Below, in pieces: positions 48,498 to 58,509 of a stretch of DNA of 64,000 nt; position 1 is the first letter of the stretch; every line of letters begins with the position of its first letter. The stretch is from Andrena cerasifolii. Its lineage: Eukaryota; Arthropoda; Insecta; Hymenoptera; Andrenidae. The DNA lies in assembly GCF_050908995.1 (NCBI RefSeq), contig NC_135118.1:4712001-4776000 (forward strand), written 5' to 3'. The notes below the pieces were generated by a model, which was not told the origin of the DNA, made no database searches, and worked only from the letters and a program-made list of their open reading frames with translations. The position numbers and the translations under genes were made by a program.

Positions 48498-48548
48498 GGA
48501 GAGAGAGATATAGAGATAGAGAGCGAGAGAGAGAGAGAGAGAGAGAGC
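48498..48548. repeat. GA repeat cluster in candidate 5' region
   Basis: Interrupted GAGAGA runs about 360-410 bp before the candidate start codon. In insects such runs can recruit GAGA factor at developmental promoters. Here that role is inference. Confidence 0.7.
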
Positions 48549-48907
48549 CAGCCACGCGCCACGTGCCGTTGGAGAAACTCGATACAGTGCGCGAGGCTTC
48601 AGGATGGGTCGAGTGTGTCGTTGGCCGAGTTGAAGCGCGCGTTCTTTTCTGCATGGGATCGTTCAGGAAGTGGATTAGCGCGCGCAGGGAGGTGCGGCTC
48701 CCTGACAGTGTCGATGGTGAAGTACAGCAGTGATTCGGTTACCCTGCGATCGAGATCGCCCGCCGCGGAACCGACCCGGTCCTCGCTGCGGCGCGGACCG
48801 ATGACGTGTCCGCCCGTCTGAGGACGACGACGTTTCGACCCGACTCAACCAGGGGAGCACCACGACCCCAGGAATCGCCGCGACCAGCAATCACCAGGCA
48901 AGAAGGG

Positions 48908-49010
48908 ATGTCACGGAGAAAGCAGGCCCGACCGAGCCGTGCCCACCTCGAGGAGGAACTTGCCCAGGGGCCTTTGCTGATCAACGCCGTGGAAAACGCG
49001 AACGAGACCC
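48908..49010 (+). CDS. First coding exon of a NuRD-motif zinc-finger regulator
   Basis: ATG at 48908 opens 34 codons plus one base (MSRRKQARPSRAHLEEE, then LAQGPLLINAVENANET) and the exon ends at a consensus splice donor GTAAGT (49011-49016), so the intron is phase 1. MSRRKQ..P at the extreme N-terminus is the FOG-repression/SALL motif that binds RBBP4/7 and recruits the NuRD co-repressor. It is found in SALL/spalt, BCL11, FOG/u-shaped and ZNF423/521 proteins, all nuclear zinc-finger transcription regulators, several with a short first coding exon. No zinc finger is present in the window, so the remaining exons must lie beyond 64,000. The region upstream is promoter-like. Which family it belongs to cannot be settled from this exon; residues after the motif match none of those I can recall. 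Confidence 0.72.
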
Positions 49011-52000
49011 GTAAGTGAAACCACCAGCGGTTCTGCATTCGTTGCGGCGAGTTTAGGGGATCGCGCGTGTCCGGTGGTTTTGCGGCTAGGGTTCGGGGCC
49101 TTATTCCGACGCTCCATTCCGGAGCAGCAGCCGACCTATGTAAAAACGTCGAAACCTCGTCGACTGCTGGGGTCGACTTACCTCTCGTAAAACTTATGGA
49201 GTGCGTTAGGTCGCAGAGGTCTATAAGCTCCGATAGTCTGGTTGAAACGTGGATGGTATGAGTTCGGCTAGGGACAGTGTATGCCGCAAAGTAATGGACG
49301 AGTATCGCGGCGAGGGGATTTGCGAGGAATAGAATATGTGACAGCCCTGAGGCTGGTCGATTACACTCTTGCCAAGCTTGGTTCCTCCAAACGGTAACGA
49401 GCTATTCGTTCCTGCAAAAGTGCCTGGAGTGTGGAAAGTGAACATCCAAACTTCCTCGTCGAAGAATTCGTCGAGTCCGTTCACAGTAATGGCTTTTTCT
49501 CTGCGCCCGACGATATTCATCTAACACATTCCCGTCTTGTCATTTCGTATACCTACGTGATTTAACCGTTCTCAAGAGAACTTTCTAAAAGGTTCTCCAC
49601 TGGAAGTTGCCTCGCATCCTGCATCCCATTTCGCGTCGAATTCCAGGCGAACCTCTCGCACGGCGAAAGATAGGTCCCCCCCGGCTAAGATAGGGGGCTT
49701 CTTTTAGCGACGGACGAACCATCCTGTACCCTTTCAGTGGGCAGTATAAAAGAACCACGTTGCGACCGGGACCCGAATCTTGGTGCCGGCGCGATTGGAG
49801 CCGTCGGCGGCGGGAAATCAGTCGCGAGAGTGATCGAAACTCGCTTCACGCCCGCTCACCGTCGGGCTACACGCGTCGCCACCCTTCGCCGAGCTGCTCG
49901 AAGCATTTATCCAAAATACCCACCCAGCTGTCTCTTCCGAAATCTGCAAACAGCACTTATGCTACCCTTGCTCCACATTTTCTGCGGAAAAGCTTGATTC
50001 CGAGGTATCAAATTGCCGCGTAAGGTGCAACGTTGGTTTCCTTGGCAAGAACGGGGCCTACCGTTCGACCCGTCGCCCGTTTCTTATTGCTTATCGAGGA
50101 AAATGAACGGGCACGCGCTCGTGCTCCCGCGAAATGTAAGGTGCAACGTTAATTCCTCGACGAGAAGGGTAGTTCCGTTTCTTTCCGACGATCCTCGCGC
50201 TTGGGCAGAGAAAATGACTGGCGGGGCCCGGTTTCTCGATTCGGGTGCGACGACCGTCTCGAAAACGCCAGTTGCCACACTATTGGACACGTCCGAGCCG
50301 CGTTTCCCGCGTGGAATTCTTGTTTTCGCGGTGGGATCTCGATTAGCCGTGCCAGTTCCTCGAACGTGAACGATTTACGCTTCCACGCGAGGGAAAATCG
50401 CTCGCCGTTCGGAGAAAGGAGGCTTTAAACCAGGTTGCAGGTTGCCTCCGAACGCAGTTTGCCACTCGGTCGTGCGCCTTTTTCTATAATTCCGAATTTC
50501 TGGCTGGTCTCGTGGCCTGTTTTTCTTTTCATTACACAAACCGTTCCTCCTTGAATTGACACTTTCGAACGTCCCGAAGCGATATCACTCGGGTCGTCTG
50601 TGGTTTCAGTGATATTCCTTAAGACGCGTCCGCGAGTTATTGCACGAACTGGAGTAGTCTCGAATAATGAGTGACAAGTGGAGCAGGAAAATCTGGACAT
50701 TCTTTATCGAGAAAACGAACAAATACTGGCATGGAAATAATCGCTTCTCTGACGTTCAACTCTCCGTGTATGCGAACGGCAAACGAACAAAATGAATCCG
50801 CCGCGTATATCGTGGAATCCAAATGCGTGATTAATAGCACTGGGATCGAGTGAAACGCCTGTGAATATTTAAACACTGTACCGATCCTGCTCCTCCGTTT
50901 ATTAATTCTTCAATTCCACTCGCTACCCACCTTCTTCGTCCGTCAAACATTTCTACGCAAATGTTTTTTTTCTTCACGCTCGATAAGAGTGGAAACACTT
51001 TCTATTCGTATTACGAAGTTTTTGCATGAGGGAACGTTTGGATACGGGAGCTTTCGGTAGCACGTCCCGCATCGTTATTTTCGTGTCCAAGGATACTTTG
51101 CTTTCGTTGGAAAAATTCAGAACCCTCCGACAGTCTCTTCCTACTCAGTCCCAGCCACGCTACTCGCAATTGACAGATTCCGCAACTCCGATGGAGTTAT
51201 TAGGCCACTTTGCGCGCTCCTCGAATCCGGCGGTGTTTTCGGTGGCCTCGCGAGCCGTAAAGAACAATTTTCCAGTCACGAGGTAGCCGCGGCTTTCGTG
51301 AGTAATAACAGCGCGACGTATGCTGGCGAGGGGACGGTATCTCGACGTTTTTAATCGCGCGTGGCTCTGCGAAGCTTGACCGAAAGAAACGAGTACGGTA
51401 CTTGTATATTTCGGCACCAAGTGGAGTGCCCGAACCGCAACTTCGGACAGGTAGAAATTTGAGAAACTTCAACGACATCGACTTTCCACTTCATCCGCGA
51501 CGAACGATCCAATTCGTGGTCACGAAATGGAATCTTAACTCGTGTGTTACCAAGAGCATTCAAAACAATGCTGTGCAAATCAATGCGTCGGTTTCGATGG
51601 AAGCTACGACAGGTTTCGCTGGAATTTTTCTCACCCTCGCCCCGAGAAATCTTAACGTTTATAGAACTGCACCGCTTCCCCTTCAGAATTTATCTAACGT
51701 CGGTTTTATTGCAACGTGCGTTGCGACAAGAATTTTTTTATCAGAAATGACCATTCACCCTTGTTTTAATAACCTTTCACTGGTTCATGGTAATTAAATA
51801 GTCTCGCCTGTATCCTCGTTTGTTTACAATATGTGGACCAACAAGTTTTGCCACCGATCTCGCGGGACTCTCGCAATAATTTCTCCTCTTTACGAGGCGT
51901 AATTGCGGCAATTCTTTCTTGCACCGTCGTTCCGTTCTGCCCGCTGCCCATTGCGATACAATAAACTCCGGCTGGATAAACAAATGGCAACGATCGCCGC

Positions 52001-52700
52001 GGATAGCGCCTTTCCAATGCCTTTGGATCTGGAAGAATTTTCTCGCAGGTTTCCTCGATAAAAGCTGGCCCGGCTAATTGATCGATCGGCCGAATTCGGG
52101 GCGAGAGAAATTCCATCGCGATCGAGCTCTGCGCGGCCGGGAAGAAGGGGGGAAAAAAGGGAATTGTCCGTGTGAAATTTCACGGAGCCCCCCGTGAATC
52201 TCCCTCGTGGCACGCGGTTTGAAAAGAAACGCAGATAAGAAGTGCAACGGTGAATGGAACCGCTGATACCCTTCGCAAGAGCCTCGAATTTTTTCCCTTT
52301 CCGTTCGTTCTGGTATTCGCGGTGCCAAACAGCGGACGGGCAGCGCGAAACACTTCGGGGGGGCGGGGGTGAATATCATCCGACATTGTTATCGTTGCTG
52401 TTGTTTGGTGAACGAACAACGGATCCGTGAAACTTGAATTTTTCAGCCTCGGGTATTGAAGCTGGCTAGCGTTCTATTTTATATTACGCGCTCACTGTGT
52501 GGAATTTTTTTACTACCCATTGAATATTGAGAGTGCAGAGAGGATTCTGATATTCTAGGAAATTGTTGCATTTAGTATTATATAATTATTCTTCAAAGTT
52601 GCTTGGCGTTGAATGTTGAGAGAACGTTGAAGAAGATTTTATATTGTTTTTTAACAACACACTTCAAAGCATTACGAACTCAAAGTAGAAAGGGATTGAA
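49011..52700 (+). other. Start of presumed large first intron
   Basis: After the GTAAGT donor the DNA stays GC-rich to about 52.4 kb with no second exon recognised. Frames on both strands (for example 51402-51797 + and 51766-52116 -) lack known domains. If the exon call is right, the intron runs to the end of the window, and first introns of such regulators often hold enhancers. Confidence 0.4.
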
Positions 52701-52879
52701 TAGGGTAGATGTACCGTTTGCGGCCATTGCGCTGGTTTTTGGCCAAGTGCTTAATTATCTGATTTTTAAATTGCTTATGGATCATTGTTATGCGCAGAAT
52801 TTCATGTGATGAATATTTTGTTTAGTATACCGCCAGATATATAAGGTTACAGTTATTGCTTACGCGGAAAAATATTATA

Positions 52880-54263
52880 GGGTAGATCGGGGCGAATCGG
52901 AGCACTTTGTGTTTGACGGTAAAATAATACTAGTCAAACATTGAGAAACTAATTTTTTATTATATATTCGTGACCAGTACATCTTCGGCTTTAAGATTAA
53001 TAATAGGAAATAAAAGCAAATTTAAAAATGTTTCTTTCGGGAACAAAAAACCAAAAAGTCAGAAATATCGGGGCGAATCGGGTAACACTTAGATTTCTGA
53101 AGAAACTGAAATTTTTATAATAAAAGCTTTAGAATCAACTTAAACAAATCTAATTTAATGACAGTGACACTAAGCACACAGATCGGAAGGATGTTGCCGT
53201 TTTTTGCCGCCTCTATCAGCACAATAATTCTCGCGGCATCACTCTTCTCAGATAATCTTCTGAAAGTGGACGAATTAATTTTTCACCAGAGTAAATACAG
53301 TGGCATCTTCTTAAGGCCATAAATTTATTTATTTTTTCGTCATTTCTCTAAATTTAATTTTTATCACAAATTCCTTTATTTCTTTTTTGGACACCATGAA
53401 ATAAAGATTTTGTTGAAATTAATTTTATTGTTTAAATAAAATTCCAATGAGTAAATATATGATTATAAGAAGTTCATTTATTTTAATTTTTGAAGGATGA
53501 TTATTAATTATACTGGTAAAATAAAGGAATATGATCATCATTCCACCAATGATAGAAATAAAGATTATAAATATATAGATTGATAATCCCGTAGTGAAAA
53601 ATATTAATGTTAACTTTATAATTGAGTATAGAACTAGAAGTAAAATTAGTACCAATGGATGAATAAAGTTTATTAAAGTTGATGAAATAATAATAATTAT
53701 TATTAAAAGTGCTGGAAGTATACATAATATTTTTATGTAGAGAGAAGTTGCCATAAACAAGAAGTCCTGATTGTTTTTTTATGCAGGTACTAACCATCTG
53801 TATATAAACAATTATCACATTTACAATCACAAAAATACTCAAATGAAAATAAAGAGTGATCCGATTTACCCCAAATAACGTGAACCGATTAGCCCCATAT
53901 ATAAGTATTTCAAAGGGTGTAGATTACATAAACATATTACGATATAATAGTCTAAAATGCATCAAATACTAAACTTGGACACTCTTGCAAACTAATAACA
54001 ATAAACACATTCGAATTTCCAAGCTTACTTTTTATTTTAAACACGAAACTGCAGGTTACGTAGGTTAGATTCGGACAAAAATTGTCCATGTCTGAAAACG
54101 TATGCCAGCTCTAAACAATGACATAAAACAATTAACGGGCTTTTGCGGTGGGTGCGGGGGGAGAGGGACGAGGTACTAGGAACAATCGGAATGCTAATTT
54201 CAACCGCGATGTAAGAAATATGGATTAAACTCTTATTTTGATCCGATTCGCCCCGGTCTACCC
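52880..54263. mobile_element. Inner TIR element, GGGTAGAYCGGGGCGAATCGG family
   Basis: The left end GGGTAGATCGGGGCGAATCG is matched by GGGTAGACCGGGGCGAATCG on the other strand at the right end, with TA outside on both sides. GGGGCGAATCGG or its inverse appears again at about 53070 and 53858-53900, so the end motif is repeated inside. The only recognisable content is mitochondrial DNA at about 53.42-53.74 kb. No transposase was found. Confidence 0.8.
53425..53736 (-). pseudogene. ND6: Nuclear copy of mitochondrial ND6 (NUMT), 5' part
   Basis: The minus strand encodes a very hydrophobic, Ile-rich peptide with the ND6 landmarks NFIHPLVLILLLVLYS near the start and FISIIGGMMIIFLYFTSI in the middle. 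The numerous ATA codons, Met in insect mitochondria, explain the excess of Ile when read with the standard code. Read that way, the frame likely starts at an ATA at about 53736 and gives about 104 codons without a stop. Insect ND6 is about 170-190 residues, so the C-terminal part is missing. ND6 is a membrane subunit of respiratory complex I and would not be expressed from here. The lack of stops suggests a fairly recent transfer, or strong AT bias hiding decay. Confidence 0.85.
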
Positions 54264-54901
54264 TATTCTTTAAGAAATGGCCGAAACTAATACAATATCT
54301 TAAAGCGGCCACGAATGGTGCACCCACCCTATCCTAGAATGCCGAAAAACGAAGAAGATCCACCTCCCATCATTCGCCACGAATGCTTCGTGTTGTAATA
54401 GGTCCGTTTTACGAACAATCACAGAGGAATTCGACGAGTTTCCTTCGCGCGATCCACTTTCCGCCAGCCTTTCCACATTTCCCGGAATAATTTACGCGGA
54501 AAAAAAAGCGTAAGCCGCTTGTGAGTAGAAAGCATATGATTGACTCACAGCAAAAACTCGAGGAGATAAGCCCCGCTGCTCGAGCAAAGTTTCCGCAAAT
54601 ATTTGTCAATTATTAGTGGCCCGGTCGAGGAGCTGCTTCGATAAGCCGTATCAGCGAGCATAGTGCACGGGTGCATTGTCGGCTTTCCATGGGAAAATCT
54701 TATCTTTCGCGCAGGGAACAATCTGGGGAACGTTGAGAAAACGACTGACTGCTCTGTAGCTCGTCGGCTGGCGAATCGATTACAAGAATACCTCCCCATA
54801 ATCCGCCAATTCCAACGAAAGTGTTGCATTTCAATTCTTCCTCTGCGGTGGATCGCAATTCAAAAAAAAAAAAAATAACAACTCGGTCTAACGAACGAAT
54901 A

Positions 54902-55120
54902 GGGTAAAGGTACCAGTGCTTCGCCAGGTATCAGTAGTTGACAACTTCTCAGAAAAACGTGAAACACAAGGTTTTTAGAAGCGCGACTAGCTCTTTTCAA
55001 CAGCGCGCCGCGGATGCTAATACCCACGGTTAGCCACTGTCTAAAAACCTTATTTTTCTTCACGTTTCTCTGAGAAGTGGTCACCTACTGATACATGGCC
55101 AACTACCGGCACCTTCGCCC
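54902..55120. mobile_element. Small foldback TIR element, GGGTAAAGGTACC family
   Basis: Almost the whole 219 bp is two inverted arms: GGGTAAAGGTACCAGTGCTT ... TATCAGTAGTTGACAACTTC and the inverse of GGGCGAAGGTGCCGGTAG ... TATCAGTAGGTGACCACTTC. The arms pair as far as AAGGTTTTTAGA on each side, leaving a loop of about 55 bp. TA precedes the left end and TG follows the right end. It is non-coding. Confidence 0.8.
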
Positions 55121-55124
55121 TGTT

Positions 55125-56330
55125 TACCGGCGGGAAATAATCTTTGAGAATCGCGAGGAACAGCTTTATTGTAGGCACCCTGTAGCCGCTGATTTCCGCT
55201 CTGCATAAAGGCACTTGGAGACGCTGCTTCGCCGCATGGACGGTCTTAAATATTAATGTCGCAAATCGGCCCGCAGCGGCGGTCTACTTTGTAATAATCT
55301 AATTTGCAAATCGCCCGATAGCGGTGCACCGCCCTGCAAATTGACTTACAGTGGCAATCTAATTTGCAAGCCGGCCGTTGATAGCGCAACGTCAGGTCCT
55401 GCTTAGAAATCGGCTGGCGAGGGCAGGATGCGTCCGCTAGGAAGCCTCTTCTGAGCGATACTCCAGTGGAAGTCGTACCTCATTCCCGGGCAGCCTTTTA
55501 TCTCTTCACTTCGAAGCCTAGCGAGCCCGTCAGAAATCGATCCACAGTGGGGTGAACTGTCGCCAGGATCCTCCGGCGCTCCGCGGACCTCTGGCGTCCA
55601 GCTGAGGCGTCGAGTAGAACGCTCTCGGCGATTTATTTCGCGCCGGCCGTCCGGCTTACGGGTTTCTCAATTAAACGATAAACAGAGATATCGCCGAGAC
55701 CGGCGGATACGAATAGCCGAACGTCCGGGGCCCCGTGTCTCTCGATTAATCCTTGGCCGCGGCCGCGCATCCTTCCCGCCGGCCTTTTTCGCCGGCCGCT
55801 GCCATTTGTAATGGCAGATTGTCGCGAAACCAGTGCACACCGCGGCACAATCATATTTCACGGCCAGCGAACATAACTTCATGACGGCTTACATCGCAGC
55901 CACGGGCGTTTCCGTTCTATCTGAAGCTTAAATCCCACGGAGTAGGTGGCAAAACTGGGCTCCCTCCGCTTGGGAATCGGCGATGTTCCGCGCGGAGGTC
56001 GAGAGTTGCCTTCCTGTCGCGGCCCGTGGAATTGACGGGCACCGAAGAAACACTCGGGGCGCAATTCTTTGCTTCACCGGCTAACACTCGCTGACGGATT
56101 AACAGACCATTTACGGCCAGCGCGGGGTGAGCTTCTTCGCATCGGTGCGAAGGGGGTTGCGAAAGGGGCTCGCGGATTCAGAACGGCCAATTTACCTATG
56201 CGAGATAGGTGCCTGCATATTCGATTATCCATGTAATTCGAGCGATCGTATCGCCGCATTTATGAATGCGTAGCCAGGCGTAAATACAGGGGAAGCTGTC
56301 GCGGCGGCTGGGGTCTGTGAAGATGCTAGA
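55125..56330. other. Gene-free GC-rich stretch with AATTTGC repeats
   Basis: Between 55,250 and 55,400 the theme TAATAATCTAATTTGC (55292-55307) and ATTGACTTACAGTGGCAATC followed by TAATTTGC (55340-55367) repeats, and related units recur at 60.2-60.45 kb. The rest is CpG-rich unique DNA with overlapping chance frames. Confidence 0.45.
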
Positions 56331-56334
56331 GGTG

Positions 56335-57010
56335 TATTAAAGTTTAATAACATTGATAAGCCATGGCAGTCGGGATCCGTCCATTAACAGTTTTATAAAG
56401 AAAGAGTTTTATCCGGGCAGTGGCTGTCTGGCGATCTGAGATGGTGTTAAGATTGAGAGACTGTAAAATGGAACGATAGCCGTGATCAGTAGGAGCCGTT
56501 CAGCGCGCTGGAATATATGCCTGCGTATCTAAGGAACTTATGTTGGACACTTTCGAGAAGTTTAACGCCTGTTTTATACGCAGGACTGCAAATTAATGAG
56601 GCATATTTCGAACGAGGCCCAGCAAGGGAAGTGTATAACTGTTCTACAGTGTCCTTATCTTGAAAATGTTCGGGGACTCTTCCTACGATTCCCATGCGAC
56701 GTGGTTCTATCGTAGTTTCTGATGGTTAATTCAACGCATAACCGAAGCCGGAACCTGCGCGCTAAACATAAGCTCGTAAACGTCAGAATTTGTATAAAAA
56801 CATCAGAATTAATGAAACGGTGCGGCACAATTATAAATTATTCTACGAGTAGCAGATAAAAATTTGTCCGCTTTGGCTTTTACACAGCAGCTTCTCTGAG
56901 TTATACCGTCGCCGTGCGAGTTATTCCCTCCCAGGAGGCTCAATGGCTTGTGGAGGAGAAGATTTTTTGCGATACTGCTGATTGTGTATCTATCTTGCAA
57001 GACTGGTGTC
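56335..57010 (-). pseudogene. Non-LTR retrotransposon ORF2 C-terminal remnant, copy B
   Basis: The minus strand reads MGIVGRVPEHFQDKDTVEQL, then YTSLAGPRSKYASLICSPAY and KTGVKLLESVQHKFLRYA, then in other frames LFLYKTVNGRIPTAMAYQCY. It is the same family as copy A (21.7-22.4 kb), with the SPAYKT.VKLLESVQ.KFLRYA block shared, and the flanking 200-300 bp on the 5' side also align. The Trp of the usual IWSP block is Cys here. Frames are broken. The copy is inverted relative to copy A. Confidence 0.75.
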
Positions 57011-57237
57011 AATGCTCTCGTTCGCCATCTCGTTGACAGCAATAGTCCGTCTCATAACGCTCCAATTAATACACTCAGTCTTATTAACAACAATTGCAAC
57101 TTCAGTAGCAACGCTTCTACAAACGGTGAATAGATTAACAACTCGTCGACACTTGAAATTACGTTTGAGACATGTTTAAAATTGTCAGTTGGCGACAGTT
57201 TCGTTTTCAAACCAGTCCACAGATCGCTGCCCTCTAA

Positions 57238-58506
57238 AGCCGCGTATTCACTTGTGCATTCGCCCGCAACGTGCGTTCGGCGCGCACCGATTCTTTGCGC
57301 GTTCGGCCGATCCGCTTGCTCAAAGCGTGCAACAAGGTAAATGTCACAATACCTGGACACGTCTCAGTACCTGGACACTGGTGTAAATAATACTGACTAT
57401 TACGTTTAATATTCGCTTTATCCATAAAATAACTATTTTATTCAATTATTCAAATGTTTAATAAAATATATTCGTGTACATATTTTTTTTTTAGTAAACT
57501 TGTAACGCTCGTAATAAAAATAAATTTTCTTGAACTCTCCAGTTTACACCATTTTTAGTATTGCTCTTATCTGATCTGCTAAACGGTCTCTACTTTTTTT
57601 TAAGCGAATATAATTAATAATGTTTAGTATATTGGTGCAACTAATACATTTTTAGAAAAATGGTACCTTGTAGTATTATTTTTTTTAGCGCAAGATTAAA
57701 ATTAAAGGTCTTATTAGTTTTTTATTCGCGTGTCTATCTACTGGTACAGTGAAATTCCGGAACGGCCCTAAACCTGACCATGTGTGCAAACTGTGAAATA
57801 AGTACGAGTTATTGTTGACGCAATATTAACATCGTTATTTAACACCTTAGCTATTATTACTTTGTATTCTTATTATCTTGTTTTAATGATAATATTCAAT
57901 TCAATATCCATGTGTAAAATTCGCGTCACACACGAATACACATAGTCTTAAAATTAATCATTCAATAATAGATTGCTTTTACTCAAGTTTGTTTACTGAT
58001 TTGAATAAATTACTTATACAGAAAAAATATGCCAATAGGAAAAACAATTGCGTTGTTTTTTTTATTTAATTTCCCTAGAAAACATCCCAATTGCTGATGT
58101 TTCATCATGTGTCCAGGTAATGGGACAGTGGGACATACTAGTTAAGCTGTCCAGGAATTGGGTCATTGTAAGGACTATGAATTTTCAATATTTTACAAAA
58201 ATTATTCAATTCAATAACATATTGTTTTTTTTTTTAATGATAAAGTACACGCAGTGCCCCACGTAATTGCAAAATCGTTTTTATATAAATCGACTTGTAT
58301 AACTGCAAAATTCTCAGTCGCGTTTCCCCCGTACCTTAAGTGTCCAGGTATTGGGACATTTACCTTATTCGGGTCCGAACGATACCACGAAATGGACGCC
58401 GCAAATTTCACTCAACCCCGAACGCGCGCGCCGAGCTCCGAACGAGCGAAAAATCGGTGCGCGCCGAATGCGCATTCGGGGCGAATGCGCAGGTGAATAC
58501 GCGGCT
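57238..58506. mobile_element. Harbinger-like MITE with TAA target duplication, split
   Basis: The left end AGCCGCGTATTCACTTGTGC and the inverse of AGCCGCGTATTCACCTGCGC at the right are flanked by TAA on both sides (57235-57237 and 58507-58509). The arms continue to pair through TTCGGCGCGCACCGATT. The GC-rich arms (about 95 and 139 bp) make up the original MITE of about 240 bp. The AT-rich block between them is a later insertion. The 3-bp TWA duplication suggests PIF/Harbinger mobilisation. Confidence 0.8.
57335..58365. mobile_element. Nested TIR element, AGGTAAATGTC family
   Basis: The ends are AGGTAAATGTCACAATACCT and, inverse, AGGTAAATGTCCCAATACCT, both followed by GGACAC. TA lies outside on the right and CA on the left. 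TACCTGGACAC or its inverse occurs at least five times (57350, 57366, 58110, 58150, 58341). It is AT-rich and non-coding, in sharp contrast to the GC-rich MITE it interrupts. Confidence 0.8.
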
Positions 58507-58509
58507 TAA

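Larger units (their letters stand above)
47150..48907 (+). promoter_or_regulatory. CpG-rich candidate promoter and 5' UTR
   Basis: This block precedes the only convincing host exon and is dense in CpG, alternating CG (48206-48222) and GA repeats (48498-48548). TATA-like boxes are present at 47244-47250 (TATAAAA, in CACTATAAAAACCGCG) and 47319-47325 (TATAAAA). If either is used, the 5' leader would be about 1.6 kb with many upstream ATGs, or would contain an intron. The transcription start cannot be fixed from sequence alone. Confidence 0.4.
52703..54329. mobile_element. Outer TIR element, GGGTAGATGTACC family
   Basis: The left end TA-GGGTAGATGTACCGTTTGCGG pairs with the inverse of TA-GGGTGGGTGCACCATTCGTGG at the right end. 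A GGCC-containing motif (GCGGCCATTGCG, TTTTGGCCAAGTG on the left; AATGGCCGAAACTA, AAGCGGCCACGAA on the right) recurs near both ends. Nearly all of its interior is another element (52880-54263), so the original was only about 240 bp. Confidence 0.7.

Noticed and set aside
48107..48654. Long minus-strand frames over the GA repeats (Ser/Leu-rich)
   Set aside because: They are translations of the CT strand of the GA microsatellite and CpG-rich promoter DNA, not genes.
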